In this document: one piece after another, positions 17,137 to 28,227 of the stretch
Layout of the letters: each line of letters begins with the position of its first letter
Position numbering within the stretch: position 1 is the first letter of the stretch
Source of the DNA: JACVRW01 sp963846505
GTDB taxonomy: Bacteria; Actinomycetota; Thermoleophilia; Solirubrobacterales; Thermoleophilaceae
Length of the DNA stretch: 64,000 nt
NCBI GenBank assembly: GCA_963846505.1
Contig: CAWJWD010000004.1
Span: 1,099,558-1,163,557 of the forward strand
Reading direction: 5' to 3'
Translations under genes and position numbers: made by a program
Notes under the pieces: model-generated
What the model was told of the DNA's origin: nothing
What the model saw: only the letters and a program-made list of their open reading frames with translations
The model's database searches: none

Positions 17137-20100
17137 TTGACACGTACGATTTTTCGCGGCGCTCGCGGCTCTCGCGATCGTGTGCGCGTTCGGTCTGGCG
17201 CCGGCTGCGGCGCAGACGGGCCAGATGTTCGGCGAGCTGGTCGGCAAGGTGACTGACGATCAGGGTGGCGTGCTGCCCGGCGTGACCGTCACGCTCACGG
17301 GCCGCGCCGCCATGGGCGCGCCGACCGCGGTGACCAACGAGCGCGGCATCTACCGGTTCCCCGCCGTCAACTCGGGCACCTACACGCTGCAAGTTCGAGC
17401 TCGCGGGCTTTGCGCAGAGCGTCCGCGAAGGACATCGTCGTCCCGGTGCGCCAGACGATCACCGTCGATCAGGCGATGAAGCTGGCGTCGCTGCAGGAGA
17501 CGGTCACCGTCAGCGGCTCGTCGCCGACCGTCGACGTCGAGAACACGAAGGTCGGCGCGCGGCTGTCGCAGGAGATCCTGACGGTCGGTCCCGACCTCGC
17601 GCTCGATTTTCGGCATCGACGACGGTGCTCCCGGGCATGACGATGGGCCGGCAGGATCCGGGCGGGCTGAACGCGGCGACATCGACCGGCATGGTCGCGC
17701 ACGGCGCCTCCAACTACAACCTGAACTACTACGGCGTGACCGCCGATACGCCGCAGAACTACGGCTCGATGTACTACATGGACTTCGGGTCGGCGGAAGA
17801 AGATTTCGGTCGACACCGCGGCGATGGGCGCGGAAGTCGGCGGCGGCGGCGGCGCGAACATCAACGTCGATCCCGAAGACCGGCGGCAATTCGCTGCAGC
17901 GGCAGCGTCCAGTGGAGCGTCACCGGCAAGGGCTACTGGGACAAGTTCACCAGCAGCAACATCACCGACGAACTGCGCGCCCAGGGCGTCACCGACCCGA
18001 CGCTGCGCAACCTGCAACGACTTCAACGCCGACGCCGGCGGGCCGTTCCTCAAGGATCGTCTGTGGTGGTTCGGGTCGTTCCGCAACTACTCGACCGTCG
18101 AGGCGACGCCGTCCTACACCATCGTCAACCCGGACGGCAGCCTGACGAACCCGTTCGACTCCAACCTGCGCAACTACACGGCGAGCAGCAAGTATCAGGT
18201 CAACAAGAGCAACGCGCTGTCGGCGTTCTGGACCTACAACCGGAAGTTCCAGCCGCACCGCGGCGCCGGCGCGACGCAGCCGAACCCGATCAACACGCTG
18301 CACCAGGAATCGCCGAAGAACCTGTTCAACGGCAACTGGACGTCGGTGTTGGGCCAGAACACGTTCCTGGAGGTGTCGTCGACCTACTTCCACATGCACT
18401 GGCCGAGCACGTGGACGGACGAATTCAACGCCCTGCCGGCCGACCAGCAGCGGCCGTCGACGTTCAACGTCACCACCGGCATCTACATCGACGGTCCCGA
18501 GCCGACCGGGCAGCGGCTGCGCGACGCCTACCGGCACCAGACCAACATCGGCGTCACGCGCTACATCGACGGCTTCCTCGGCGCCAGCCATCAGCTGAAG
18601 ACCGGCTTCGAGAACTGGTGGACGCCGACCGGCACCGACGGCTTCGAGATCTTCGACGACTCGCGCCTGCGCTACACCGGCGCGGCCGATGTCGTGCAAC
18701 CCGACCGTGAGAACGGGATGCGTCCCGTCGGAGGTGTTCCTCTACAACACGCCGCTGACGCAGAAGACGCAGATGCGCAACTTCGCCGGCTTCATTCAGG
18801 ACCGCGCCAGCTATCAGCGCGTCACCCTGAACCTCGGCCTGCGCTAGTCGTACTTCGACGGCACGATTCCGGAGCAGTCCAACGGCGGCGGCAAGTGGTT
18901 CCCGGTGACGACCTATCCGGAGATCAATCCGCGGCTTCAAGTGGAACACGCTGGCGCCGCGCACCGGCATCGTCTTCAAGCTGACCGAGGACGGGAAGGA
19001 ACGTCGTCAAGGCGAGCTACAGCCGCTACTACGAGTCGATGTACACCGGCGAGTTCAGCAGCATCAACCCGAACTCGATCCAGACCGGCGGCGTCCAGAC
19101 GTGGTCGTTCCTCGGCGATCTGAACGACAACGGCCGGGCGGAGCGCAACGAGCTCGGCGTGCTGCGCAGCCAGTTCGTGCCGCGGTCGAATACCATCGAC
19201 CCCAACCTGAAGGATCCGAAGAACGACGAGATCATGTTCGCGTATCAGCGCGAGCTGGCGGCCAACTGGTCGTTCAACATCGACTGGATCCAGCGCTGGT
19301 TCAGCGACATGACGACGGATCAGAACTGCTACGGCCTGCCGTGCGACACGGTGGCGAACACTGTCTACACGCAGAATCGCGTCGTCGCCGATTCGGGTCC
19401 CGACAACCTGCGCGGCACTGGCGACGATCGCAGCCTGACGTTCTATGACGTCAAGCCCGAGTTCCTGGGCAAGGACACGTTCTTCCACACCAACTGCGGC
19501 AACAACGTCACCGTCGACTGCGTGCAGCGCTACAAGGCGCTGGAGATGTCGATCGGCAAGCGGATGTCGAACCGGTGGCAGATGCAGGGCTCGTACGTCT
19601 GGTCGCGGCTCGACGGCGTCCAGCAGAGCCTCAGCACCAGCCACGACGGCGCTGCGGGCGGAGGGCTACTACGACTTCACCAACCCGAACAACCTGCTCG
19701 ACTTCGTCGGGTTCGGCCGCGGCGGCAACGACCAGCCGCACGCGTTCAAGATCCTCGGCAGCTACCAGGCGCCATGGGGCATCAACGTCGGCGCCAACTA
19801 TCAGGCGCTGAGCGGCCTGCCGCGCGATCGGACGCTGACGGTGCCGCTCGCACAGGGCTCGCGGAGCATTCCGGTCGAGGAGCGCGGCACCTATCGCGCC
19901 GACTTCCTCAACCTGCTCTCGCTGCGCGCCGACAAGCGGTTCACGCTCCATGGCAGCCGCCGCGCCGGGTTCATCGCCGAGGTGCACAACGTGCTGAACT
20001 CGCACGCCGGCCAGGCCAGCTTCGGCAATCTGACCCAGAGCTTCGCCAGCCAGGCGGCGTTCGAGGCCGCGCGGCGGACGACGTCCTATTTCGGCCGCGT

Positions 20101-20155
20101 GCAGGAGATCGTCGCGCCGCGCGTGCTGAAGATCGGGCTCAAGTTCGAGTTCTAG
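17137..20155 (+). CDS. TonB-dependent receptor with carboxypeptidase-regulatory N-domain (frameshifts, one internal stop)
   Basis: GGAGGAGG at 17124-17131 precedes TTG 17137 and a signal peptide (LAIVCAFGLAPAAAQTG). Next is a carboxypeptidase-regulatory-like domain, LVGKVTDDQGGVLPGVTVTL and NERGIYRFPAVNSGTYTLQ, then a plug region and a long outer-membrane barrel rich in aromatic-ended strands, ending LKIGLKFEF. Frame changes occur near 17160, 17394, 17430, 17600, 17805, 17890, 18020, 18700, 18940, 19000 and 19660. A TAG at 18845-18847 sits where a tryptophan codon would be expected (LR-stop-SYFDGTIP). About 1,000 residues, the usual size of these acidobacterial receptors. The substrate is unknown; the M20 peptidase next door hints at peptides. 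Confidence 0.8.
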
Positions 20156-20238
20156 ATTGGGTAATCGGGTAATCGGGTAATCGGGTAATTGATTGGTACA
20201 TTGGCCGGCGGTTGGGGGAACCCAGCCGCCGGTTTTTT
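20156..20238 (+). terminator. Tandem GGGTAATC repeat followed by a Rho-independent terminator
   Basis: Four copies of GGGTAATC-type words follow the receptor stop. Then CCGGCGGTTGGG (20205-20216) pairs with CCCAGCCGCCGG (20221-20232) through a 12-bp stem with one wobble and a GGAA tetraloop, followed by six T (20233-20238). It is a textbook intrinsic terminator. Confidence 0.85.
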
Positions 20239-20264
20239 CTGTAAGTGCGCTCCCCTCCGATCGC

Positions 20265-20293
20265 TTGACCACTCCCGGCAGACGTGTTGAAAT
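20265..20293 (+). promoter_or_regulatory. Possible promoter of second TonB receptor
   Basis: TTGACC at 20265-20270 is spaced 17 bp from TGAAAT at 20288-20293, upstream of the AAGGAGG site (20325-20331) and GTG 20339. The -35 is a good match and the -10 only 4 of 6. Confidence 0.35.
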
Positions 20294-20338
20294 GCGGGGT
20301 TCAGCCGGGGTCATCCGGTCCAGTAAGGAGGGTCAGCC

Positions 20339-23253
20339 GTGGTACGAGCGCGTCATATCGCTGCTCTCGGGTTCCTCGTCGTCTTCGCTCTCGGATCGGC
20401 CACATTGTCTGCCCAGGAGATGCGCGGCCGCATCACTGGCGTCATCACCGACAACACCGGCGCCGTGCTGCCGGGTGTCACCGTCACCGTCGTCGGGCCG
20501 GCGATCCTTCAGCCGCAGACCACCGTCTCGGGCGGAGACGGCACCTACCGGTATCCCGCGCTTCCGCCGGGGCTCTACGCCGTCACGTTCGAGCTCGCGG
20601 GGTTTCAGACGCTCAAGCGCGAAGAAATCCGTCTCGGCCTGAACCAGACGCTGAGCATCGACGCGCAGCTGCAGTTGTCGTCGCTGCAGGAGACGGTGAC
20701 GATCACGGGCGAATCCCCCGTCATCGACATCAAGAACACCACCGTCGGCACCAACTTCACGAAGGAGCTGCTCCAGGACATCCCGAACGCCCGGGACATC
20801 TGGGCCGCGTTGGCGCAGGCGCCCGGCTTCCAGATGACCGGCTACGACGTCGGCGGGTCGCGCACCGGGACCCAGACAGGGTTTCAGACCTACGGCGTCT
20901 CCGGTCAGAACAAGACGCTCTTCGAGGGCGTCAACGTCACCGAAGGCCAGGACGCGAACGCCGGCTACTTCGATTTCGGCAGCTTCGAGGAGATGCAGGT
21001 CGGCGGCTCGGGCAACATGGGCGAGCAGTCGGGCGTCGGCATGTTTCTCAACCTGACGGTCAAGTCGGGCGGCGACAAGTTCAATTCGCAGGTCTACTAC
21101 GACTACGTCGGCGAGCAGACGCTCACCAACAACGTCCCGGATGCCTTCAGAACACCGGGCGGGACCGACTCGCGAGGATTCAAGGCGCCGACGATCATCG
21201 ATCCGGCGACTGGCGAGCGGCTGGGGCTGACGCGCGGCAACCCGATCACGAAGCAGTACGACTTCAACGTCAACGCGGGCGGACCGATCAAGAAGGGCCG
21301 GCTCTGGTACTTCCTCAGCTATCGCGACAACAACCAGTACAAGACGATTCTCGGGTTGCCCGGCGAGGAAGCGCAGAGCCAGCTCGTGAACAAGACCGCC
21401 AAGGTCACCTATCAGCTCAATCGAACGAACCAGATCATCGGCTTCTACAACGAACGCTCCAAGCTGCAGCCGTTACGCGATCTGTCGCTCGCGATTCCGG
21501 TCTCCGCGGCCAACTGGCAGAACTCGAAGAACCGGCCGCAGAAGATTGAGTGGACGAGCACGATGGGCAGCCGCGCGTTCCTCGACGTGCAGTACTCTCA
21601 CTGGGGCAATTACTTCCCGCTGTATCCGACGCAGACCCAGTCGACGTCGACCGAAGGCGTGCCTGTCGGACGGATCGACCTCGACGACCAGCCAGCGGAC
21701 CGGGGCGCATGATTACTACCACAATCGGACGACGCTGAAGCCGCAGCTGTCGGCGGCCCTCTGCGTACTACCTCGATCGCTTCGGGGGCAGCCACAACTT
21801 CAAGCTCGGCCTCGAGGCGTATCGCGAGCGGCGGCAGTTCCTGCGCTTCCAGCCAGGGAACATCCACTATCGCGACAACCCCAACCCAATCGAGGTCGAC
21901 ATCTACAACACGCCGAACGAGGGCATCGATGATGCCACGACAACCGGCATCTACCTGCAGGACGGGTGGAACGTGACCCGGCGCTTCACCATCAACGCCG
22001 GCCTGCGGTTCGATCGCTACAAGATCGGCTGGCCCGAACAGAGCTTCACGCCCGAACAGGCGGCGTACTTCCCGCCGGTGTCAACCCAGGCGACGACAGT
22101 GGCGGATCTCAAATCGTTGAGCCCGCGTCTCGGCTTCGCGTGGGACGTGACCGGCGGCGGCAAAACCGTATTGAAGGCGTATTACGGGCGCTTCTATTAC
22201 AACCCGAGCACCGACATCAGCTCGCAGGAGAATCCGGTCGGACAGGCGGCGCTGCGATACCAGTTCAACGACCTGAACGGCAACAAGATCCTGGATGGGC
22301 CGCAGGAGCTCGGCCGGCTGCTGACCACGGTCGGCGGCGCCGGGTTCGTGAAGATCGATCGCAACCTCGAGCACGCCTACGGCGAGGAAGCCTCCACACA
22401 TTTCGAACAGGAGGTCGTGCCGTTTCTTTCGGCTCGCGCCTCGTACGTGTACAAGAACACGCGCGATGGGTGGGCTGAAATCGATCTGACGCGCGTCAAC
22501 GCGTACACGATCCCGTTCCCCTTCACCGATCTCGGAGCCGACAACGTGCGTGGGACGGCCGACGATCAGCAACTCACGCTTTACGATCGGCCGGCCTCGG
22601 CGCCGTCAACGCGTACGTTCACCACTGCCGGTAGCATTCCAGGGGTGCCGGCGCTCGATGGCGACTATCACACGGTGGAGTTCGCGCTGAACCGGCGCTT
22701 TCACGGCAAGTGGCTGTTGCTGACCTCCTTCGAGCACACGTGGGCGGACGACTTCCGGAATACGACCACCGGCACCGGTGCGCTGGACGTGGTGCGGCAG
22801 GCCACCAACGTCAGTACCGGCGCTGGAAACGTCATAGGACAGCCGAACCGACGGCGGCTCGGACGACAGGAAACCACCTTCTGGAACTACAAGGTCCTCG
22901 GCCGCTATGTTTTCCCGTTCGACGTCGGCGTGAGCGGGTCGTACAAACTGCAGAGCGGTTACAACTGGGGCCGGAACACGAGCGTTGCACTGCCTGGCGC
23001 CGGCGCGGAGTCGATCCTGATGGAGCCGCTGAGCGCGAACCGCACCGAGAACGTGCACATCATCGATTTCAGGATCGAGAAAGGCTTCAGGATTCGAGGC
23101 GCCGGGAAAGTCACCGGGATGATGGATCTGTTCAACGCGCTGAACCGGAACCCCATCGTCGGCTTCCGCACCGTCACCGGGGCGCGTTTCCAGGAAGTCA
23201 TCGGCGTGCTCGATCCGCGCGCGGCGCGGTTCGGCATCCGCTGGGACTTCTGA
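20339..23253 (+). CDS. TonB-dependent receptor with carboxypeptidase-regulatory N-domain
   Basis: GTG 20339 is 7 bases after AAGGAGG. The signal peptide (FLVVFALGSATLSAQ) is followed by ITGVITDNTGAVLPGVTVTV and TYRYPALPPGLYAVTFELAG, the regulatory-like beta-sandwich. The plug begins with SLQETVTITGESPVIDIKNT and the barrel ends DPRAARFGIRWDF. Only two frame changes were noticed, near 21700 and 21765, so this copy is far cleaner than its neighbour. About 970 residues. It is a tandem paralog of the upstream receptor, separated by an intrinsic terminator, so the two are likely independently transcribed. Ligand unknown. Confidence 0.87.
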
Positions 23254-23359
23254 GCGGTCGACAGTGGCTGGTGTCGCTGGTTGCTAGGCGACCGTCAAGA
23301 AACCAGCAACTCAGCAACTGAGCAACCTAGCGCCCCGTCGGATAGACTCGTGACATCCG
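23254..23359. repeat. Spacer with CAGCAAC word repeat
   Basis: The words GGTTGCTAGG, AACCAGCAACTCAGCAACTG and AGCAACCTAG form an imperfect palindromic, short-period repeat after the receptor stop. It is of the same style as the other spacer repeats in this block, with a different word. Confidence 0.45.
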
Positions 23360-26300
23360 ATGGGAGCGCGGCGGGTCTTCATCCTTCTCTACACGGCGTC
23401 CGGCGCAGCCGCGCTGGTCTACCAAGTCACCTGGACGCGGCTGCTCACTCTCCAGCTCGGACACACGGTCGCGGCGGCCAGCACCGTGCTCGCCGCGTTC
23501 ATGGGCGGCCTCGCGCTCGGCGCCTGGCTCGCCGGCCGGCGCCGTAGTTCCTCGCTCCGCGCCTACGCGATCCTCGAGGTCGCCGTCGCCGCGGCCGCGC
23601 TGCTGCTGCCGCTCGCGCTCGCCGCGTCCGTCCCCGTCCTCGCGTGGGCGTACGCCGACGGCACCGCCCCGGCCTCCTTCGCCATCGTCCGCGTCGCGAT
23701 CAGCCTCGTGCTGGTCGGCATCCCCGCGGCCGCTATGGGCGCGACGTTCCCGATCGCGGCCGACTGGTTGGCGAGGGGGCCCGACGCTCGCGCGACCGAT
23801 ACCGGCGTCCTCTATGCGGCGAACACCGCGGGAGCCGCCACCGGCGCAATCGCCGCCGGCTTCTTCCTGATCCCGGCGATCGGCCTCCGCGCGACGACGT
23901 GGGTCGGCGTCGCGCTGAATGTCGCCGCGGCCGCCGGCGCCTGGTGGCTCGCGTCACAGCCGACAACGTCGAACGCAAAGCCCGCAGAGCCCGCAAAGAC
24001 AAGTCCCAAGAAGAATTCTTCGCGCGCTTTGCGGCCTTTGCGTTCAAACGTCGTGACAGCGATCAACGCAGAACCCGCGGAATCCGCAGAGAAAAGACCT
24101 TCGACGCCAAAGAGCAAAGAAGCTCTGCGTGCTCAGCGGTCTCTGCGTTCCCACGTCGTGACAGCTCGCCGGCGCCGGTGCTCGCATGCGCGGCGGTCGC
24201 GATCTCCGGCTTCGCCGCGTTGATGTACGAAGTCGCGTGGACGCGGCTGCTCGCGCTCGTCATCGGCCCGACGACGTACGCGTTTGCCACGATGGCGGCG
24301 GCGTTCATCAGCGGTCTGGCATTGGGATCGGCGCTCGGCACCCAGCTGGCGCGGCGCACTACGCGGCCGGCGGTCTGGCTTGCGATGATGCTCGTCGGCG
24401 CCGCGATTGCCGCGAGCGTAGGCAGCATGGGTGGCGGCGACCCGGATGCCGCTCATCGTCGCCGCGCAGGTCGCCGACCCGGCGGTCGCCTTCACGCGGG
24501 TGGTGATCACCCAGGCACTCGGCACGGCAATGCTCCTGCTGCCGATGACGCTCGCGCTCGGGGCAACGTTCCCGCTCGCGCTCGCGGCCGCCGCAGGCGG
24601 CGCGTCCACCGTGGGCGGCGACGCCGCGCGCGTTTACACGGCGAACACGCTCGGCGCGATCGCGGGAGCGCTCGCCGCTGGATTCGTCTTCGTGCCGGCG
24701 CTCGGCTTGCGATCGACGTTTCAAACGGCCGCGGTCCTCGCCGCAGTCGGTGGCGCCCTCTGCCTCGGCATCGCGCTGCGAGGAGCAGGGATCAGGGGTC
24801 AGGGCGGATCCAGGGGTCAGGAATCAGGGGTCAGGGGTCAGCGAAGTTCTTGTGGCCCTCGACCCTCGCCATCGCTGCGGTCGCCATCATTCTCTCCTTG
24901 CCGCCGTGGGACCGCGACCTGCTCTCGAGCGGCGCCTATAAATATGCGCCGTACCTCGGATCCGAGAATATCGAGACAGTGTTGCGCGCGGGCATGCTCG
25001 AGTACTACAAGGAAGGCGCGGCGTCGACGGTCAGCGTGCGCCGCCTGACCGGCACGACGTCGCTCGCCATCGACGGGAAGATCGACGCCTCGAACGGCGG
25101 CGACATGCTCACCCAGCGCCTGCTGGGCTTGCTGCCGGTACTGCTTCACGGCAACGCCCGGGATATCGCCGTGATCGGTCTTGGCAGCGGCGTCACGGTC
25201 GGCTCTGCCCTCGCGCCTGGAACGGTCCGCCGCGCGGACGTGGTCGAAATCTCGCCGGAGGTCGTGGAGGCCTCGCGTTTTTTCGATCGCGAGAGCGGCA
25301 GCGCGCTGTCTCGCCCCGGCGTCCGGCTCATCGTCGGCGACGGACGGTCGCACCTGCTGCTGACGCCGCAGCGGTACGACGTCATCGTGTCGGAGCCGTC
25401 GAACCCGTGGATGTCCGGCGTGGCGGCGCTGTTCACGCGCGAGTTCTTCGAGGCGGCCCGTTCGCGACTGAACCCGGACGGCCTGATCTGCCAATGGGCG
25501 CACACCTACGACATCAGCCCGGAGGACCTCCAGTCGATCGTCGGCACGTTCGCGTCGGTCTTCCCGGAGGGGACGATGTGGCTCGTCGGCGAAGGCGATC
25601 TGCTGCTGATCGGCGCAGCCGGCGGCTCGATCACGTCCCGGCTGGATCAGATCGCCCTTGGCGTGAGGAGAGGGACCGCCGCCCAGACGCTGGCCACGGT
25701 CGGCATCGCGGGAGTCGAGCGCGGCCTTCGACCTGCTGTCGCTCTATGCCGGCGGGCCGCGCGAGATCGAGCGGTACGGCGCGGGCGCGTTGATCCAGAC
25801 CGACGACCACACGGCGCTCGAATACTCGGCGCCTCGCGGCATCTACGGCCGGACGCTCCACGAAAACGCCGCGACGATCCGCGCGCTCGGGCGGCGAGCC
25901 GTCCCGCCGCCGTCCGCGCGGCGCTCGACGCGGCGACCGATGCTGACTGGGCGTCGAGGGGGCGGATGGAGCTCAAAGCCGAGGCCTACCGGCTGGCGTA
26001 TGACGCCTTTCGGCGCGCGCTTGCGCTCAATTCCCGGAACGCCGACGCGCTGGCCGGCCTTTCGGATGCGGCGGCCGGGGCGCAGAAGCAGGCCGAGGGG
26101 CGCGACGTTCTGAAGGCGATCGCCGCCCGCGAGCCCGGCAACGCGCCGGTTCGCGTCGAGCTGTCCCGGGTTCTGGCCGCCACCGGCGAATTCGATGCGG
26201 CCATTGCCATGGCGACCGACGCGCTGCGGCTGACGCCCGACGATCCACGGGCCGGCGAGCAGCTCGCGTCGATCGTCGCCGACGCCGGCGACGCCGACCG

Positions 26301-26712
26301 GCTGGAACCGCTCGCCGAATCGCTGGCCGCCCGGTTTCCCGATCGTCCCGAGCCGCAGTACTACCGGGCGTCCGCGCTGTTCCTCCGTGGACAAATTGAA
26401 GACGCTCTGGCCGCCGTACGTCACGTGACTGACAGTCACCCGGACCACGCTCGCGCCCAGAACCTGCTTGGCGCCGCCTGCGCGACGCTGGACCGGCGCG
26501 ACTGCGCGCAGGCGGCGTTCGAGGCGTCGTTGCGGGCGAGCCCTCGCGATTCGTCGACCTACGTGAACCTCGGACAGTTTTCGCTGCAGTCGGCGAACCC
26601 GGAGGCGGCCGCCCGGTATTTCGCCGAAGCGTTGTCAATCGATCCGGCGCTCGCCGCGGCGCGCGACGGGCTATGCGCAAGCGCGTTCGCTCCTCGCCGC
26701 GTGCGCCGCTGA
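23360..26712 (+). CDS. Fused membrane/spermidine-synthase-like/TPR protein (frameshifts)
   Basis: Domain order: a membrane half starting FILLYTASGAAALVYQVTWT with several segments to about 23,955; a second membrane half starting SGFAALMYEVAWTRLLALVI to about 24,780; a spermidine-synthase-like Rossmann domain (YYKEGAASTVSVRR, AVIGLGSGVTVGSAL, DVVEISPEVVEASRFFDR, RYDVIVSEPSNPWMSG); then C-terminal TPRs from about 25,970. This matches the widespread fused MFS/spermidine-synthase family. The aminopropyltransferase activity of these fusions is mostly unproven. Both linkers between domains contain short-word dispersed repeats. Frame changes are near 24,170, 24,440, 24,845, 25,715, 25,900 and 26,670. 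Confidence 0.8.
23958..24175. repeat. CGCAGAG/CTCTGCG word repeat inside the fused gene
   Basis: The segment carries repeated CCGCAGAG, CGCAGAACCCGCGGAATCC, GCTCTGCGTGCTCAGCGG and TCTCTGCGTTCCCACGTCGTG words, arranged palindromically, plus two copies of CAAACGTCGTGACAG-like text. It translates as a low-complexity linker (NAKPAEPAKTSPKK) between the two membrane halves. Confidence 0.6.
24784..24845. repeat. AGGGGTCAGG tandem word repeat inside the fused gene
   Basis: Five or more degenerate copies of ATCAGGGGTCAGG lie exactly between the last membrane helix and the spermidine-synthase domain, read as GIRGQGGSRGQESGVRGQ. The same kind of word repeat occurs in the spacer at 46108-46178. Confidence 0.65.
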
Positions 26713-26777
26713 CACTCCGGCACGACTCCGGCACAGACTCCGGCACGAACTCCGGCACGAACTCCGGCACGGAACTC
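26713..26777. repeat. ACTCCGGCACG tandem repeat
   Basis: Six degenerate copies of ACTCCGGCACGA directly follow the stop of the fused gene. It is a short-period tandem array, not CRISPR: the unit is too short and there are no spacers. Confidence 0.7.
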
Positions 26778-26922
26778 CAAACATCTGAAGATCGATTCAA
26801 AAAAAGCGTGCACGTCACATCTGCTTGACGCCGCGACGCGCCGATATATCTAGCAAGGCTCGCGCGTTCGCCGCCAAGGTCATCGGCACGTGTATTGCTG
26901 GGCTATCGAATCGGAGGGCGTC

Positions 26923-27210
26923 ATGAGTCTCGTTCGGCTTCTCGGCTTCACCACTCTCGGGTGCGGGTGCGTGGTCGGCCGCTATCGCGAAGTGGCCACA
27001 AGCCGCGAAGTTACCTACGTCGAGGAAAAGGGCAAGTCGTGCGGCAGCCACGGCCATCGCCGCAATCACACGATTGCTGCCGAGCGGCTCGCCGCCTCGG
27101 TCGCTGTCGGCTTCAACGACGCTCACCAGCAAGGCGTCCTGAGCGGCTGTGTGACCCTCCGGCCACAGCCGTTGTTGCGCCGGCACCTCACTTGTCCGGC
27201 CTGCCACTAA
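26923..27210 (+). CDS. Small Cys/His-containing protein, unknown
   Basis: ATG 26923 has GGAGG at 26912-26916, good spacing. The 95-residue product begins MSLVRLLGFTTLGCGCVVGR, then YREVATSREVTYVEEKGKSC and GSHGHRRNHTIAAERL. The GCGC pair and C-x3-H-x-H spacing could bind metal or mark a lipidation-like cysteine. The C-terminal part after about residue 55 looks less protein-like and may be in the wrong frame. I have the impression of a conserved acidobacterial N-terminus but cannot confirm it. Confidence 0.4.
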   Translation: MSLVRLLGFTTLGCGCVVGRYREVATSREVTYVEEKGKSCGSHGHRRNHTIAAERLAASVAVGFNDAHQQGVLSGCVTLRPQPLLRRHLTCPACH

Positions 27211-27242
27211 CGTACTCGTCCTCCCACGCCGAGAATTAGGGC

Positions 27243-28189
27243 GTGTCAGTCCTGCTGAAGCCCCACCGCAGCGTCAGCATCGGTCCGGAAACGACCGCGC
27301 ATTTCCATCTCGCCGACTGCCTGGAGGTGTTCGAGCAGCTTCCGGCCCACAGCGTGGACGTCATCGTGACGTCGCCGCCTTACAACCTCGGGCATCAACT
27401 ACAGCCGGTACCAGGACACGCTGTCGGCGCCCGACTATCTGGAGTGGACGAACACGTGGATCGCGGCGGCGGCGCGGGTGCTGCGGCCGGACGGGTCGCT
27501 CTTCCTGAACGTCGGCGCCAAGCCGAGCGATCCGTGGACGGCGCTCGACGTCGCGCAGGCCGCGCGCGCGCACCTGCGGCTGCAGAACATCATCCACTGG
27601 ATCAAGTCGATCGCCATCGAGCGGTCGTCGGCCGGCGCGGCGGCGGGGCTGACGCGCGACCTCGCGATCGGCCACTACAAGCCGATCAACAGCGATCGCT
27701 TTCTGAACGACTGCCACGAGTTCATCTTCCACCTGACGCCGCGGCGGCTCGACGAGCCTCGACCGCCTCGCGCTCGGCGTCCCGTACCAGGATCAGTCGA
27801 ACATCGCCCGCTGGCGGTCGGCGGCCGACGGCGTCCGCTGCCGCGGCAACACGTGGTTCATCCCGTACGAGACGATCCAGCGGCGCGACCGCGATCGCCC
27901 GCATCCGGCGACGTTCCCGTCGCGGCTGCCCGAGCAGTGCCTGCGGCTGCACGGGCTGAGCCGCATCCAGGTGGCGATGGATCCGTTCACCGGCCTCGGC
28001 AGCACGGCCGTCGCCTGCGCGCGGCTCGGCGTGAACTTCATCGGCGCCGAGATCGACGAGACGTATCTGGAAGAAGCGATCGCGCGGACGCGCGACGCGA
28101 AGAAGAAGCCGATGGCGAAAGCCACGTTGCGACGACGAGGCTCGGCGGCAGCTGGCGGACCGGTCGGGGTCGGTAGGTCGGGTCGGTAA
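27243..28189 (+). CDS. Orphan DNA methyltransferase, beta-type N4/N6 (frameshifts)
   Basis: Motif IV, DVIVTSPPYNLG, is near residue 40 and motif I, DPFTGLGSTAVACARLG, is near the C-terminus. This motif order is that of class beta amino-methyltransferases. The TSPPY version fits N4-cytosine or N6-adenine methylation. Between them are VLRPDGSLFLNVGAKPSDPW and IIHWIKSIAIERS, typical of the family. It starts at GTG 27243, with frame changes near 27395, 27755 and 27965. No restriction nuclease gene lies nearby, so it appears to be an orphan or the methylase of a lost system. The recognition site cannot be inferred. Confidence 0.85.
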
Positions 28190-28227
28190 CGCGAACCCGA
28201 CCCGACCTGCCCTACCTGCGCGCCTGC

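Noticed and set aside
26713..26777. Possible CRISPR array
   Set aside because: The units are about 11 bases and contiguous, with no spacers and no cas genes anywhere in the window; it is a simple tandem repeat.
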